Shown: piece after piece, positions 18,966 to 26,210 of the stretch
Layout: the number at the start of each line of letters is the position of its first letter
How positions within the stretch are numbered: the first letter of the stretch is position 1
From: Lutimaribacter salitolerans
Lineage (GTDB): Bacteria; Pseudomonadota; Alphaproteobacteria; Rhodobacterales; Rhodobacteraceae
DNA: 64,000 nucleotides
Reading direction: 5' to 3'
Assembly (NCBI RefSeq): GCF_042677865.1
Contig: NZ_JBHUDD010000059.1
Span: 243,398-307,397 of the forward strand
The notes under the pieces: generated by a model
The model's input: the letters and a program-made list of their open reading frames with translations, nothing else
Database searches by the model: none
Told to the model about the DNA's origin: nothing
Program-made: the position numbers and the translations under genes

Positions 18966-19712
18966 ATGCTCAATACCGACTCGACCCAGGTCACGCAGGA
19001 TTGCGAAGACTGCCCCATCCGGCACAGAGCGGTCTGCGCCCGCTGTGAAACCGACGAGCTGGAGCGTCTGGAAGAGATCAAGTATTATCGGAACTATCAG
19101 GCCGGTCAGACCATCATATGGTCGGGCGACCGTATGGATTTCGTGGGTTCGGTGGTGTCGGGCATCGCGACCCTGACCCAGACGATGGAGGACGGGCGCA
19201 CCCAGATGGTGGGGCTGCTGCTGCCCAGCGATTTCGTGGGCCGGCCGGGGCGCGACGGGTCGCCCTATGACGTGGTGGCGACAACCGATCTGGTGATGTG
19301 CTGTTTTCGCAAGAAACCGTTCGAAGACATGATGACGCGCACGCCGCATATTGCCCATCGCCTGCTCGAGATGACGCTGGACGAACTGGACGCCGCGCGC
19401 GAATGGATGCTGGTGCTGGGCCGCAAGACCGCGCGGGAAAAGATCGCCAGCCTGTTGTCGATCATCGCGCGGCGCGACGCCACGCTGAACCTGCGCGCAA
19501 CGCAATCCGCGCTGGTGTTCGATCTGCCCCTGACGCGCGAGGCGATGGCCGATTACCTGGGCCTGACGCTGGAAACCGTCAGCCGCCAGATGTCGGCGCT
19601 CAAGCGCGACGGCGTGATCGTGCTCGAGGGCAAGCGCCATGTCACCGTACCGGATTTCAGCCGCCTGCTGGACGAAGCCGGTGATGACAGCGACGGCGGG
19701 CTGCCCGTCTGA
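18966..19712 (+). CDS. fnrL: Oxygen-sensing Crp/Fnr regulator FnrL
   Basis: This 248-residue [4Fe-4S] regulator controls the switch to low-oxygen metabolism. Cluster ligands are probably C13, C16, C24 and C112: the N-terminal CEDCPIRHRAVC pattern plus a cysteine in MCCFRKKP. Residues ~35-150 form the cAMP-binding-like beta roll and dimer helix. The C-terminal helix-turn-helix carries E203-T-V-S206-R207, the ExxSR residues that read the TTGAT half site. The start MLNTDS gives the length usual for FnrL; an upstream in-frame ATG at 18900 would place the FNR box inside the gene. No clear ribosome site precedes the chosen ATG. Confidence 0.93.
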   Translation: MLNTDSTQVTQDCEDCPIRHRAVCARCETDELERLEEIKYYRNYQAGQTIIWSGDRMDFVGSVVSGIATLTQTMEDGRTQMVGLLLPSDFVGRPGRDGSPYDVVATTDLVMCCFRKKPFEDMMTRTPHIAHRLLEMTLDELDAAREWMLVLGRKTAREKIASLLSIIARRDATLNLRATQSALVFDLPLTREAMADYLGLTLETVSRQMSALKRDGVIVLEGKRHVTVPDFSRLLDEAGDDSDGGLPV

Positions 19713-19783
19713 TCGTCGCCGCGACCATTGCGGAAATGGTTATGGATGATAAACACCTGTGACAGCAGGTGAAGGGCCCGGCC

Positions 19784-21058
19784 ATGAAAGACCCCCATGT
19801 TCTGATTTCCGGCGGCGGCATCGCCGGTTTGTCGCTGGCGTTGACGCTGCACCAGATCGGTGTGCCCTGCACCGTGTTCGAGCAGGTGCCGGAACTGCGC
19901 CCGCTGGGGGTGGGGATCAACCTGCAACCCAACGCGGTGCGCGAGCTGTTCGACATGGGTTTTACCGCCGCCGATTTGGATGCCGTGGGCCTGCCCGCGC
20001 GCGAATGGGCGCTGGTGGGACGCAACGGAAACGACATCTACGCCGAGCCGCGCGGGCTGCTGGCGGGCTATGACTGGCCGCAATACGCGGTGCATCGCGG
20101 GCAGTTGCAGATGATGCTGCTGGATGCGGTGCGCGACCGGCTGGGCGACCAGGCCGTTCAGACCGGGCGCAGGGCCGTGGGCTTTGATCAGGATGACACG
20201 GGCGTAACCCTGCGGCTACAGGACGGGCAGGGGCAGGCCAGCACCGCGCGCGGCAGTCTGCTGGTGGCTGCGGATGGCCTGCACTCGCCCATCCGCGCGC
20301 AGATGCACCCCGAGCAGCCGCCGGTGCAATGGGGCGGCGCGGTGCTGTGGCGCGGGGTGACGCGGGCGCGACCGATCCGAACCGGCAGCAGTTTCGTGGG
20401 TCTGGGCACGCACAAGCATCGCATGGTGATCTACCCGATCTCGCAGGCGGATGCCGATGGCATGGCGACGATCAACTGGATCGCCGAGCAGACATTCGAC
20501 AATTCCGCCGGGTGGGAGGGCGACTGGAACCGGCAGGTCAGCGCCGACAGCTTCGTGCATCATTTCGACGGCTGGAATTTCGACTGGCTGGACGTGCCCG
20601 CGCTGATCCGGGGGGCCGAACAGGTGTTCGAATATCCGATGATCGACCGCGACCCGGTGCCGACCTGGGTGCAGGGGCGCGTGGCGCTGATGGGCGATGC
20701 GGCGCATGTGATGTATCCGACCGGATCGAACGGGGCCAGTCAGGCCATCATCGACGCGCGGGTGATCGGGGCACGGATGCTGGATCACGGGGCAGGGCCT
20801 CAGGCGCTGTCGGCTTATGACGCGCAGCTGTGCGGGCCGGTGTCGCAACTGGTGCTGCGCAACCGGGGTGCCGGGCCGTTCGGGATGCTCAACATCGTGG
20901 ATGACCGCTGCGGTGGCGATTTCGACGACATCGACGATGTCTTTCCCGCCGCCGAGCGGGCGGCGTTCATGGCCGGCTACAAGCAGGCGGCAGGCTTTGC
21001 CATCGAGGCGCTGAACGCCGCGCCACCCACCATCCCGCAAGGCGCGCGGGTGGCATAG
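19784..21058 (+). CDS. FAD-dependent monooxygenase (class A flavoprotein)
   Basis: The 424-residue protein has the FAD-binding GGGIAGL motif near the N-terminus, a DG motif (VAADGLHS), and GDAAHVMYPTGSNG for the flavin ribityl chain. This is the layout of salicylate/3-hydroxybenzoate hydroxylases. It probably hydroxylates an aromatic or related ring with NAD(P)H and O2; the substrate is unknown. The ATG at 19784 has AAGGG 7 bases upstream; a GTG five codons earlier is less likely. It follows fnrL by 71 bases without an evident terminator, so partial read-through from fnrL is possible. Confidence 0.88.
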   Translation: MKDPHVLISGGGIAGLSLALTLHQIGVPCTVFEQVPELRPLGVGINLQPNAVRELFDMGFTAADLDAVGLPAREWALVGRNGNDIYAEPRGLLAGYDWPQYAVHRGQLQMMLLDAVRDRLGDQAVQTGRRAVGFDQDDTGVTLRLQDGQGQASTARGSLLVAADGLHSPIRAQMHPEQPPVQWGGAVLWRGVTRARPIRTGSSFVGLGTHKHRMVIYPISQADADGMATINWIAEQTFDNSAGWEGDWNRQVSADSFVHHFDGWNFDWLDVPALIRGAEQVFEYPMIDRDPVPTWVQGRVALMGDAAHVMYPTGSNGASQAIIDARVIGARMLDHGAGPQALSAYDAQLCGPVSQLVLRNRGAGPFGMLNIVDDRCGGDFDDIDDVFPAAERAAFMAGYKQAAGFAIEALNAAPPTIPQGARVA

Positions 21059-21149
21059 CCGCAGGGTCGGGGTGCTGTTGGCACGACCGGGGATTGTGAC
21101 CGGCCCCGGCCTGTGTCACTCATCTGGTATCCCAACCCAGGAGACTGCC

Positions 21150-21404
21150 ATGACAGCACAAAGCATCATCGTCATTCTGATCGTCGGCGCCATCGGCGGG
21201 TGGCTTGCCGGGCTGATCATGAAGGGGGGCGGTTTCGGCCTTCTGGGCAATATCGTCATGGGGATCGTCGGGGCCTTCGTCGCGGGCCTCGTTCTGCCTG
21301 CGATCGGGCTGAACATCGGCGGCGGGTTGCTGGGCGCGATCGTGAACGCCACGATCGGCGCTGTCATCGTGATCTTCCTGATCCGGCTGGTCAAACGGGT
21401 CTGA
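21150..21404 (+). CDS. GlsB/YeaQ/YmgE family membrane protein
   Basis: This 84-residue protein is almost entirely hydrophobic, with three helices and glycine-rich turns (GAIGGWLAGLIMKGGGFG, then a GNIVMGIVGAFV segment). It is the compact form typical of GlsB/YeaQ/YmgE, also called transglycosylase-associated protein. Members are linked to envelope and general stress, but the mechanism is not known. It has AGGAG upstream of the ATG at 21150 and a hairpin after the stop. Confidence 0.9.
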   Translation: MTAQSIIVILIVGAIGGWLAGLIMKGGGFGLLGNIVMGIVGAFVAGLVLPAIGLNIGGGLLGAIVNATIGAVIVIFLIRLVKRV

Positions 21405-21442
21405 CCCTGCGCGATCCCGCCGCATGCAGGCGGCGCAAAGCG

Positions 21443-21467
21443 GGGTGGGCACGATTGCCCACCCTTT
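21443..21467. terminator. Bidirectional hairpin between glsB-like and usp genes
   Basis: GGGTGGGCA (21443-21451) pairs perfectly with TGCCCACCC (21456-21464) across a CGAT loop. TTT follows on the plus strand. The genes on either side converge. Confidence 0.65.
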
Positions 21468-21486
21468 GGTGCGGGGTCTGCCATGC

Positions 21487-22326
21487 TCAATGCGCCATGA
21501 ACACCGGGATCTGCGACTGCTCCAGCATATAGCGCGTGGCCCCGCCCAGGATCGCCTCGCGGAACCGCGAATGACCATAGGCACCCATCACCACCAGGTC
21601 GGCATCTATATCCTGCACATGACGCAGCAGCACGTCAGACACGCGCGGCATGGTTTTCGACAGAACGTCGATTTCCACCTTCACGCCGTGACGGGCAAGA
21701 TACTGCGATATCAGCCCGCCTGGGTCCGAGCGGTTGGGCCCATGCGTCGGCGGGTCGATCACCACCACATGCACCACATTCGCGGCCTTCAGCATCGGCA
21801 GCGCGGCGCGCGTGGCATTCATCGCCTCGGCGCTTTCGTTCCAGGCCAGAACGATCTTCTTGGGGTCCTTCACGACGGTGCTGTCGTCGGGCATCACCAG
21901 GATCGGAGTGTGCGCATCGAACATCGCGGCCTCCAGCACCGGCTCCAGCTCGACGCCGCGACCCTCTCCATAGGGACGGGGCAGCACCACCAGATCCGAG
22001 AACCTTGCCCGCGCCGCCACGTGCCGCCCCAGATCGGCCAGCTGCGCCACGCCTGAATCCGCGCTCCAGCGGATGTCCGAGGTGTTCAGCAGCTTGCGCA
22101 CGGTCTTTTCGACCTCTTCGGCCTCGGTCTGTGCGCGGGTGATGCTTTCCTGCAGGATCATCGCATTTGCGCCGGCATAGTAATACCCGGTCTGGCTGCG
22201 GTCCACGCCCAGGCACAGCACCTCGAGATGGGCATCGTTTGCGCGGGTCAGTTCGGTGGCCTGCGCCAGAACAGGGCCGGCCAGGGTTTCATCGGTCAAC
22301 ACGGAAAACAACGACTTGTAGGACAT
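21487..22326 (-). CDS. Universal stress protein (UspA family)
   Basis: This 279-residue cytoplasmic protein has two Usp-like halves. The C-terminal half ends with GAYGHSRFREAILGGATRYM, which fits the G-2x-G-9x-G-(S/T) ATP-binding motif. The N-terminal half has lost that motif. Such proteins sense or protect during energy stress. Its position, divergent from ccoN with two FNR boxes between them, suggests low-oxygen control. An AAGGAGG site precedes the ATG. Confidence 0.9.
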   Translation of the reverse strand: MSYKSLFSVLTDETLAGPVLAQATELTRANDAHLEVLCLGVDRSQTGYYYAGANAMILQESITRAQTEAEEVEKTVRKLLNTSDIRWSADSGVAQLADLGRHVAARARFSDLVVLPRPYGEGRGVELEPVLEAAMFDAHTPILVMPDDSTVVKDPKKIVLAWNESAEAMNATRAALPMLKAANVVHVVVIDPPTHGPNRSDPGGLISQYLARHGVKVEIDVLSKTMPRVSDVLLRHVQDIDADLVVMGAYGHSRFREAILGGATRYMLEQSQIPVFMAH

Positions 22327-22404
22327 GTTAGCCTCCTTCGGTCAGTGCGGGGCGTCGGATGTACCCGCTCGGCAAGACCCTAAAGCGTGCCGACAGCCCC
22401 TGCC

Positions 22405-22418
22405 TTGATACGAGTCAA
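22405..22418. promoter_or_regulatory. FNR-type box 1, usp-ccoN spacer
   Basis: TTGATACGAGTCAA matches TTGAT-N4-ATCAA with one mismatch. It lies 32 bp (about three helix turns) from the second box and ~85 bases upstream of the usp start. It could serve usp, act with box 2 for ccoN, or bind a paralogous Crp/Fnr protein such as a NO sensor. Confidence 0.75.
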
Positions 22419-22436
22419 GCAATCTGACAGGCAGGG

Positions 22437-22450
22437 TTGACACAGATCAA
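22437..22450. promoter_or_regulatory. FNR-type box 2, usp-ccoN spacer
   Basis: TTGACACAGATCAA matches the FNR consensus with one mismatch. Its centre is ~101 bases upstream of the ccoN start. It is the likely activating site for anaerobic or microaerobic transcription of ccoNOQP. Confidence 0.85.
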
Positions 22451-22544
22451 AGCGTCACATGCCGTAGCATACCAAAAGACGCTATGTCTAAACCGACCGC
22501 TGCGCCCGTTCGAATCGCGCAGAGGGCAGACGAAGGGACGCAAA

Positions 22545-24149
22545 ATGGTTAACTACTTCAAGCTGATCGTGCTTGGGCTGATCGCGCTGTTTGCGCTGAT
22601 CGCAGCCAACAACGCGCGCGATCTGGCCTATCTTGTCAACGCGGTGACGGTGGCTCTGGCGGCCGGTGCGCTGTTCATCTGGGTGCTGCGGCATACGGAC
22701 GAGCCTGTGAAACAAATCGACCTGTCCGGTGAATACATGGACGGGGTCGTGCGCGCCGGCGTGGTCGCCACCGCCCTCTGGGGGGTCGTCGGATTTCTGG
22801 TCGGTACGTTCATCGCGTTCCAGCTTGCCTATCCGCAGCTCAACTTCGAATGGGCGCAGGGCTATCTGAACTTTGGCAAGCTGCGTCCTCTGCATACCTC
22901 GGCAGTGATCTTTGCCTTCGGGGGCAACGCGCTGATCGCCACCTCCTTCTACGTCGTGCAGCGCACCAGCGCCGCGCGACTCTGGGGCGGCAATCTGGCG
23001 TGGTTCGTGTTCTGGGGCTACCAGCTGTTCATCGTGCTGGCCGCAACCGGCTACATCCTCGGCGCCACGCAATCCAAGGAATACGCCGAGCCCGAGTGGT
23101 ATACCGACATCTGGCTGACCCTTGTCTGGGTTGCCTATTTCGCGGTCTTCGTCGGCACTCTGGTCAAGCGCAAGGAACCCCACATCTACGTGGCAAACTG
23201 GTTCTACCTGTCCTTCATCATCACCGTGGCGATGCTGCATATCGTCAACAACCTGTCGATCCCGGTGTCGGTCTTCGGTTCGAAATCGGTGCAGGTCTTT
23301 TCGGGCGTGCAGGACGCGATGGTGCAGTGGTGGTATGGCCACAACGCCGTGGGCTTTTTCCTGACCGCCGGTTTCCTGGGGATGATGTACTACTTCGTGC
23401 CCAAGCAGGCAGAACGTCCGGTGTTCAGCTACAAGCTGTCGATCATCCACTTCTGGGCGCTGATCTTTCTGTATATCTGGGCCGGTCCGCACCACCTGCA
23501 TTATACGGCGCTGCCTGACTGGGCCTCGACGCTGGGCATGGTGTTCTCGATCGTGCTGTGGATGCCTTCGTGGGGTGGCATGATCAACGGTCTGATGACC
23601 CTGTCGGGGGCCTGGGACAAGCTGCGCACCGATCCGATCATCCGCATGATGGTCATCTCGATCGGCTTTTACGGCATGTCCACCTTTGAAGGGCCGATGA
23701 TGTCGATCCGCGCGGTGAACTCGCTGTCGCATTACACCGACTGGACCATCGGGCATGTGCATTCGGGCGCGCTTGGCTGGAACGGCATGATTACCTTCGG
23801 TGCGCTCTACTTCCTTGTGCCGCGCCTGTGGAACAAGGAACGGCTGTACAGCCTGTCGCTGGTCTCGTGGCACTTCTGGCTCGCTACCATCGGCATCATT
23901 CTCTACGCCGCCGCAATGTGGGTGACCGGCATCATGGAAGGCCTGATGTGGCGCGAAGTTGATGCAAACGGCTTCCTGGTGAACTCGTTCGCCGACACCG
24001 TGGCTGCGAAGTTCCCGATGTACGTGGTGCGCGGTCTGGGCGGGGTCCTGTATCTCGCTGGCGGAATCATCATGTGCTACAACCTCTGGATGACCATCCG
24101 TCGTTCGCCCGCTGTCAAGCCGGTGAACCACATGGTCCCGGCCGAATAA
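22545..24149 (+). CDS. ccoN: cbb3-type cytochrome c oxidase subunit I
   Basis: This is the catalytic subunit of the high-affinity cbb3 oxidase, which reduces O2 to water and pumps protons in the inner membrane. It has 534 residues and about twelve transmembrane helices. Haem and CuB ligands lie in RPLHTSAV, WYGHNAVGF, GPHHLHYT and HYTDWTIGHVHSG. The start MVNYFKL was chosen, with AAGGGACG upstream; a longer open frame begins inside FNR box 2 and is excluded. It is the first gene of ccoNOQP. Confidence 0.97.
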   Translation: MVNYFKLIVLGLIALFALIAANNARDLAYLVNAVTVALAAGALFIWVLRHTDEPVKQIDLSGEYMDGVVRAGVVATALWGVVGFLVGTFIAFQLAYPQLNFEWAQGYLNFGKLRPLHTSAVIFAFGGNALIATSFYVVQRTSAARLWGGNLAWFVFWGYQLFIVLAATGYILGATQSKEYAEPEWYTDIWLTLVWVAYFAVFVGTLVKRKEPHIYVANWFYLSFIITVAMLHIVNNLSIPVSVFGSKSVQVFSGVQDAMVQWWYGHNAVGFFLTAGFLGMMYYFVPKQAERPVFSYKLSIIHFWALIFLYIWAGPHHLHYTALPDWASTLGMVFSIVLWMPSWGGMINGLMTLSGAWDKLRTDPIIRMMVISIGFYGMSTFEGPMMSIRAVNSLSHYTDWTIGHVHSGALGWNGMITFGALYFLVPRLWNKERLYSLSLVSWHFWLATIGIILYAAAMWVTGIMEGLMWREVDANGFLVNSFADTVAAKFPMYVVRGLGGVLYLAGGIIMCYNLWMTIRRSPAVKPVNHMVPAE

Positions 24150-24163
24150 ACAGGATCGGTAAA

Positions 24164-24958
24164 ATGGCAGAAAACACCAAACCTCCCATGCCGGCCTCGG
24201 CAACCGGTATCGGCGACCGCCCCAAGAAGCGGACGTTCCTCGACCGTCACCAGATACTGGAGCGCAATGTCAGCCTTCTTGCGGTCTTTGCCTTCCTTGT
24301 GGTGACAATCGGCGGGATCGTTCAGATCGCCCCCTTGTTCTGGCTGGAAAACACGATCGAGGATGTCGAGGGCATGCGCCCCTACACCCCGCTCGAACTG
24401 GCCGGGCGCGACATCTACGTGCGCGAAGGCTGCTATGTCTGTCACAGCCAGATGGTGCGCCCGATGCGCGACGAGGTGGAACGCTATGGTCACTACAGCC
24501 TGGCGGCAGAGTCGCAGTATGACCACCCGTTCCAGTGGGGCTCCAAACGGACAGGGCCCGATCTGGCCCGCGTCGGTGGTCGGTACTCGGATGACTGGCA
24601 TGTCGATCACCTGCGCGATCCGCAGTCGGTCGTGCCGGAATCGGTCATGCCGAAATACGGGTTCCTGGAACGGCGCCTGATCGACGGCAGGTACATCACC
24701 GATACCATGAAGGTGCATGGCTGGGTGGGCGTCCCCTATACCGACGAGATGATGGAGAACGCCCGCGCCGACTTCCTGGCGCAGGCCGATCCCGACAGCG
24801 ACTATGACGGGCTGCTGGAACGCTATGGCGACACCGTCAACGTGCGCAACTTCGACGGCCAGCCGGGTGTGTCCGAGGCCGACGCGCTGATCGCTTACAT
24901 GCAGATGCTGGGCACGCTGGTCGATTTCTCGACCTTCATCCCGGATGAAAGCCGCTGA
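24164..24958 (+). CDS. ccoO: cbb3-type cytochrome c oxidase subunit II
   Basis: This 264-residue subunit is anchored by one N-terminal helix (residues ~37-58). It carries a single c-type haem at C90-Y-V-C93-H94 in the conserved REGCYVCHSQMVRPMRDE region. It passes electrons from CcoP to CcoN at the periplasmic side. The ATG lies 14 bases after the ccoN stop. The length is slightly over the usual ~240 because of an N-terminal extension rich in Pro and Lys. Confidence 0.97.
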   Translation: MAENTKPPMPASATGIGDRPKKRTFLDRHQILERNVSLLAVFAFLVVTIGGIVQIAPLFWLENTIEDVEGMRPYTPLELAGRDIYVREGCYVCHSQMVRPMRDEVERYGHYSLAAESQYDHPFQWGSKRTGPDLARVGGRYSDDWHVDHLRDPQSVVPESVMPKYGFLERRLIDGRYITDTMKVHGWVGVPYTDEMMENARADFLAQADPDSDYDGLLERYGDTVNVRNFDGQPGVSEADALIAYMQMLGTLVDFSTFIPDESR

Positions 24959-24968
24959 GGAGGTACCG

Positions 24969-25160
24969 ATGGAAACCTATTCATTTCTGCGCCAACTCGC
25001 CGACAGCTGGTTCCTGCTTGCGATGTTCGTCTTTTTCCTCGGGGTCGTGATCTTCGCGTTCCGCCCCGGCTCGACAAAGGTGTACGAAGACGTGGCAGAC
25101 ATCCCGTTCCGGCACGAAGACAAACCCGCCCCCCGTGGCGGCCCGGCCGAGGAGGCCTGA
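24969..25160 (+). CDS. ccoQ: cbb3-type oxidase small subunit CcoQ
   Basis: This 63-residue single-span membrane protein (helix at residues ~15-35, FLLAMFVFFLGVVIFAF) has the FRPGSTKVYEDVADIPFRHED tail typical of CcoQ. It stabilises the oxidase complex, particularly CcoP binding. GAGGAGG lies just upstream. It sits between ccoO and ccoP with spacers of 10 and 3 bases. Confidence 0.95.
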   Translation: METYSFLRQLADSWFLLAMFVFFLGVVIFAFRPGSTKVYEDVADIPFRHEDKPAPRGGPAEEA

Positions 25161-25163
25161 ACC

Positions 25164-26057
25164 ATGGCAAAAAAGCCAAACGACACCAACGACGTCGAAA
25201 CCACGGGCCACTCCTGGGATGGCATCGAGGAATACAACAACCCCCTGCCGCGCTGGTGGCTCTGGGTGTTCTACGCGACCATCATCTGGGGCATCTGGTA
25301 CACCATCGCCTATCCTGCGTGGCCAGGGATCAAATCGGCGACCAGCGGCTATCTGGGGTTTTCCACCCGTGGCCAGGTGGCCGATGACATCGCCGAGTTC
25401 GAGGCCCGTCTGGAACCGATGAACGCCAGGCTGGTGGCTGCCGACCTGAACGAGATCCGCGACAACCCCGAGCTTGAAACCTATGCCGTCTCGGCCGGCT
25501 CCGCGGTGTTCAAGACCTGGTGCGCGCAGTGTCACGGCTCGGGTGCTGCCGGTGTGCAGGCGGCGGGTTACCCGAACCTGCTGGATGATGACTGGCTGTG
25601 GGGCGGCTCGATGGAAGAGATCCACCATACGATCGCCCACGGCATCCGGAACGAGGATGACCCGGATGCGCGCTGGTCCGAAATGCCCGCCTTTGGCCGC
25701 GACGGATTGCTGAGCCGCGAAGAGGTCGAGCAGGTGGTCAACTACACCATGTCGCTCTCGCCCAGCTATGCGCCGCAAGACCCCGCGCTGGTCGAGGCCG
25801 GGGCCGAGGTGTACGAATACAACTGCGCCGCCTGCCATGGCGAAGACGGCAAGGGCGACCGCTTTCAGGGCGCACCGAACCTGACCGACGCGATCTGGCT
25901 TTATGGCGGCACCTACGAGGCGGTCTATGACACGGTCTGGAACTCGCGTTTCGGCGTCATGCCCGCCATGGGAGGTGCCCAACTGTCCGAGGCCGAGATC
26001 CGCGCTGTCACCACCTATGTCCACCAGCTGGGCGGCGGCGAGGCTCCTCAGGAATAA
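25164..26057 (+). CDS. ccoP: cbb3-type cytochrome c oxidase subunit III (di-haem)
   Basis: This 297-residue subunit has an N-terminal WDGIEEYNNPLPRWW segment and one helix (~33-52), then two cytochrome c domains. Haem sites are C120-A-Q-C123-H124 and C221-A-A-C224-H225, with Met ligands likely in SEMPAFG and GVMPAMG. It accepts electrons from soluble or membrane cytochromes. Three successive hairpins follow its stop. Confidence 0.97.
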   Translation: MAKKPNDTNDVETTGHSWDGIEEYNNPLPRWWLWVFYATIIWGIWYTIAYPAWPGIKSATSGYLGFSTRGQVADDIAEFEARLEPMNARLVAADLNEIRDNPELETYAVSAGSAVFKTWCAQCHGSGAAGVQAAGYPNLLDDDWLWGGSMEEIHHTIAHGIRNEDDPDARWSEMPAFGRDGLLSREEVEQVVNYTMSLSPSYAPQDPALVEAGAEVYEYNCAACHGEDGKGDRFQGAPNLTDAIWLYGGTYEAVYDTVWNSRFGVMPAMGGAQLSEAEIRAVTTYVHQLGGGEAPQE

Positions 26058-26063
26058 CCGAAT

Positions 26064-26183
26064 ACCCATGGGCAGCAATGCCCATGGGTCAGGCACCGGC
26101 CCTTCCGTCCTGTTCGCGCGTTTCCTGGAAGGCCGGTGCCACCTTTTACACAACACCCCGGGGCGTCAAGCCCCGGGGTGTTG
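26064..26183. terminator. Cluster of three strong hairpins after ccoP
   Basis: Hairpin 1 is ACCCATGGGCA/TGCCCATGGGT (26064-26089) with a GCAA loop. Hairpin 2 pairs 26092-26106 with GGAAGGCCGGTGCC (26127-26140), leaving one bulged base and a 20-base loop; ACCTTTT follows. Hairpin 3 is CAACACCCCGGGGC/GCCCCGGGGTGTTG (26151-26183), 14 bp perfect with a 5-base loop. They lie between convergent ccoP and the GMC gene. They should end transcription or protect the mRNA 3' end. Confidence 0.7.
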
Positions 26184-26210
26184 CCGTTTCAAGGGCGGAG
26201 CCACCTATGG

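Noticed and set aside
19769..19783. GTG start five codons upstream for the flavin monooxygenase
   Set aside because: The AAGGG ribosome site lies between the GTG and the ATG, at proper spacing for the ATG.
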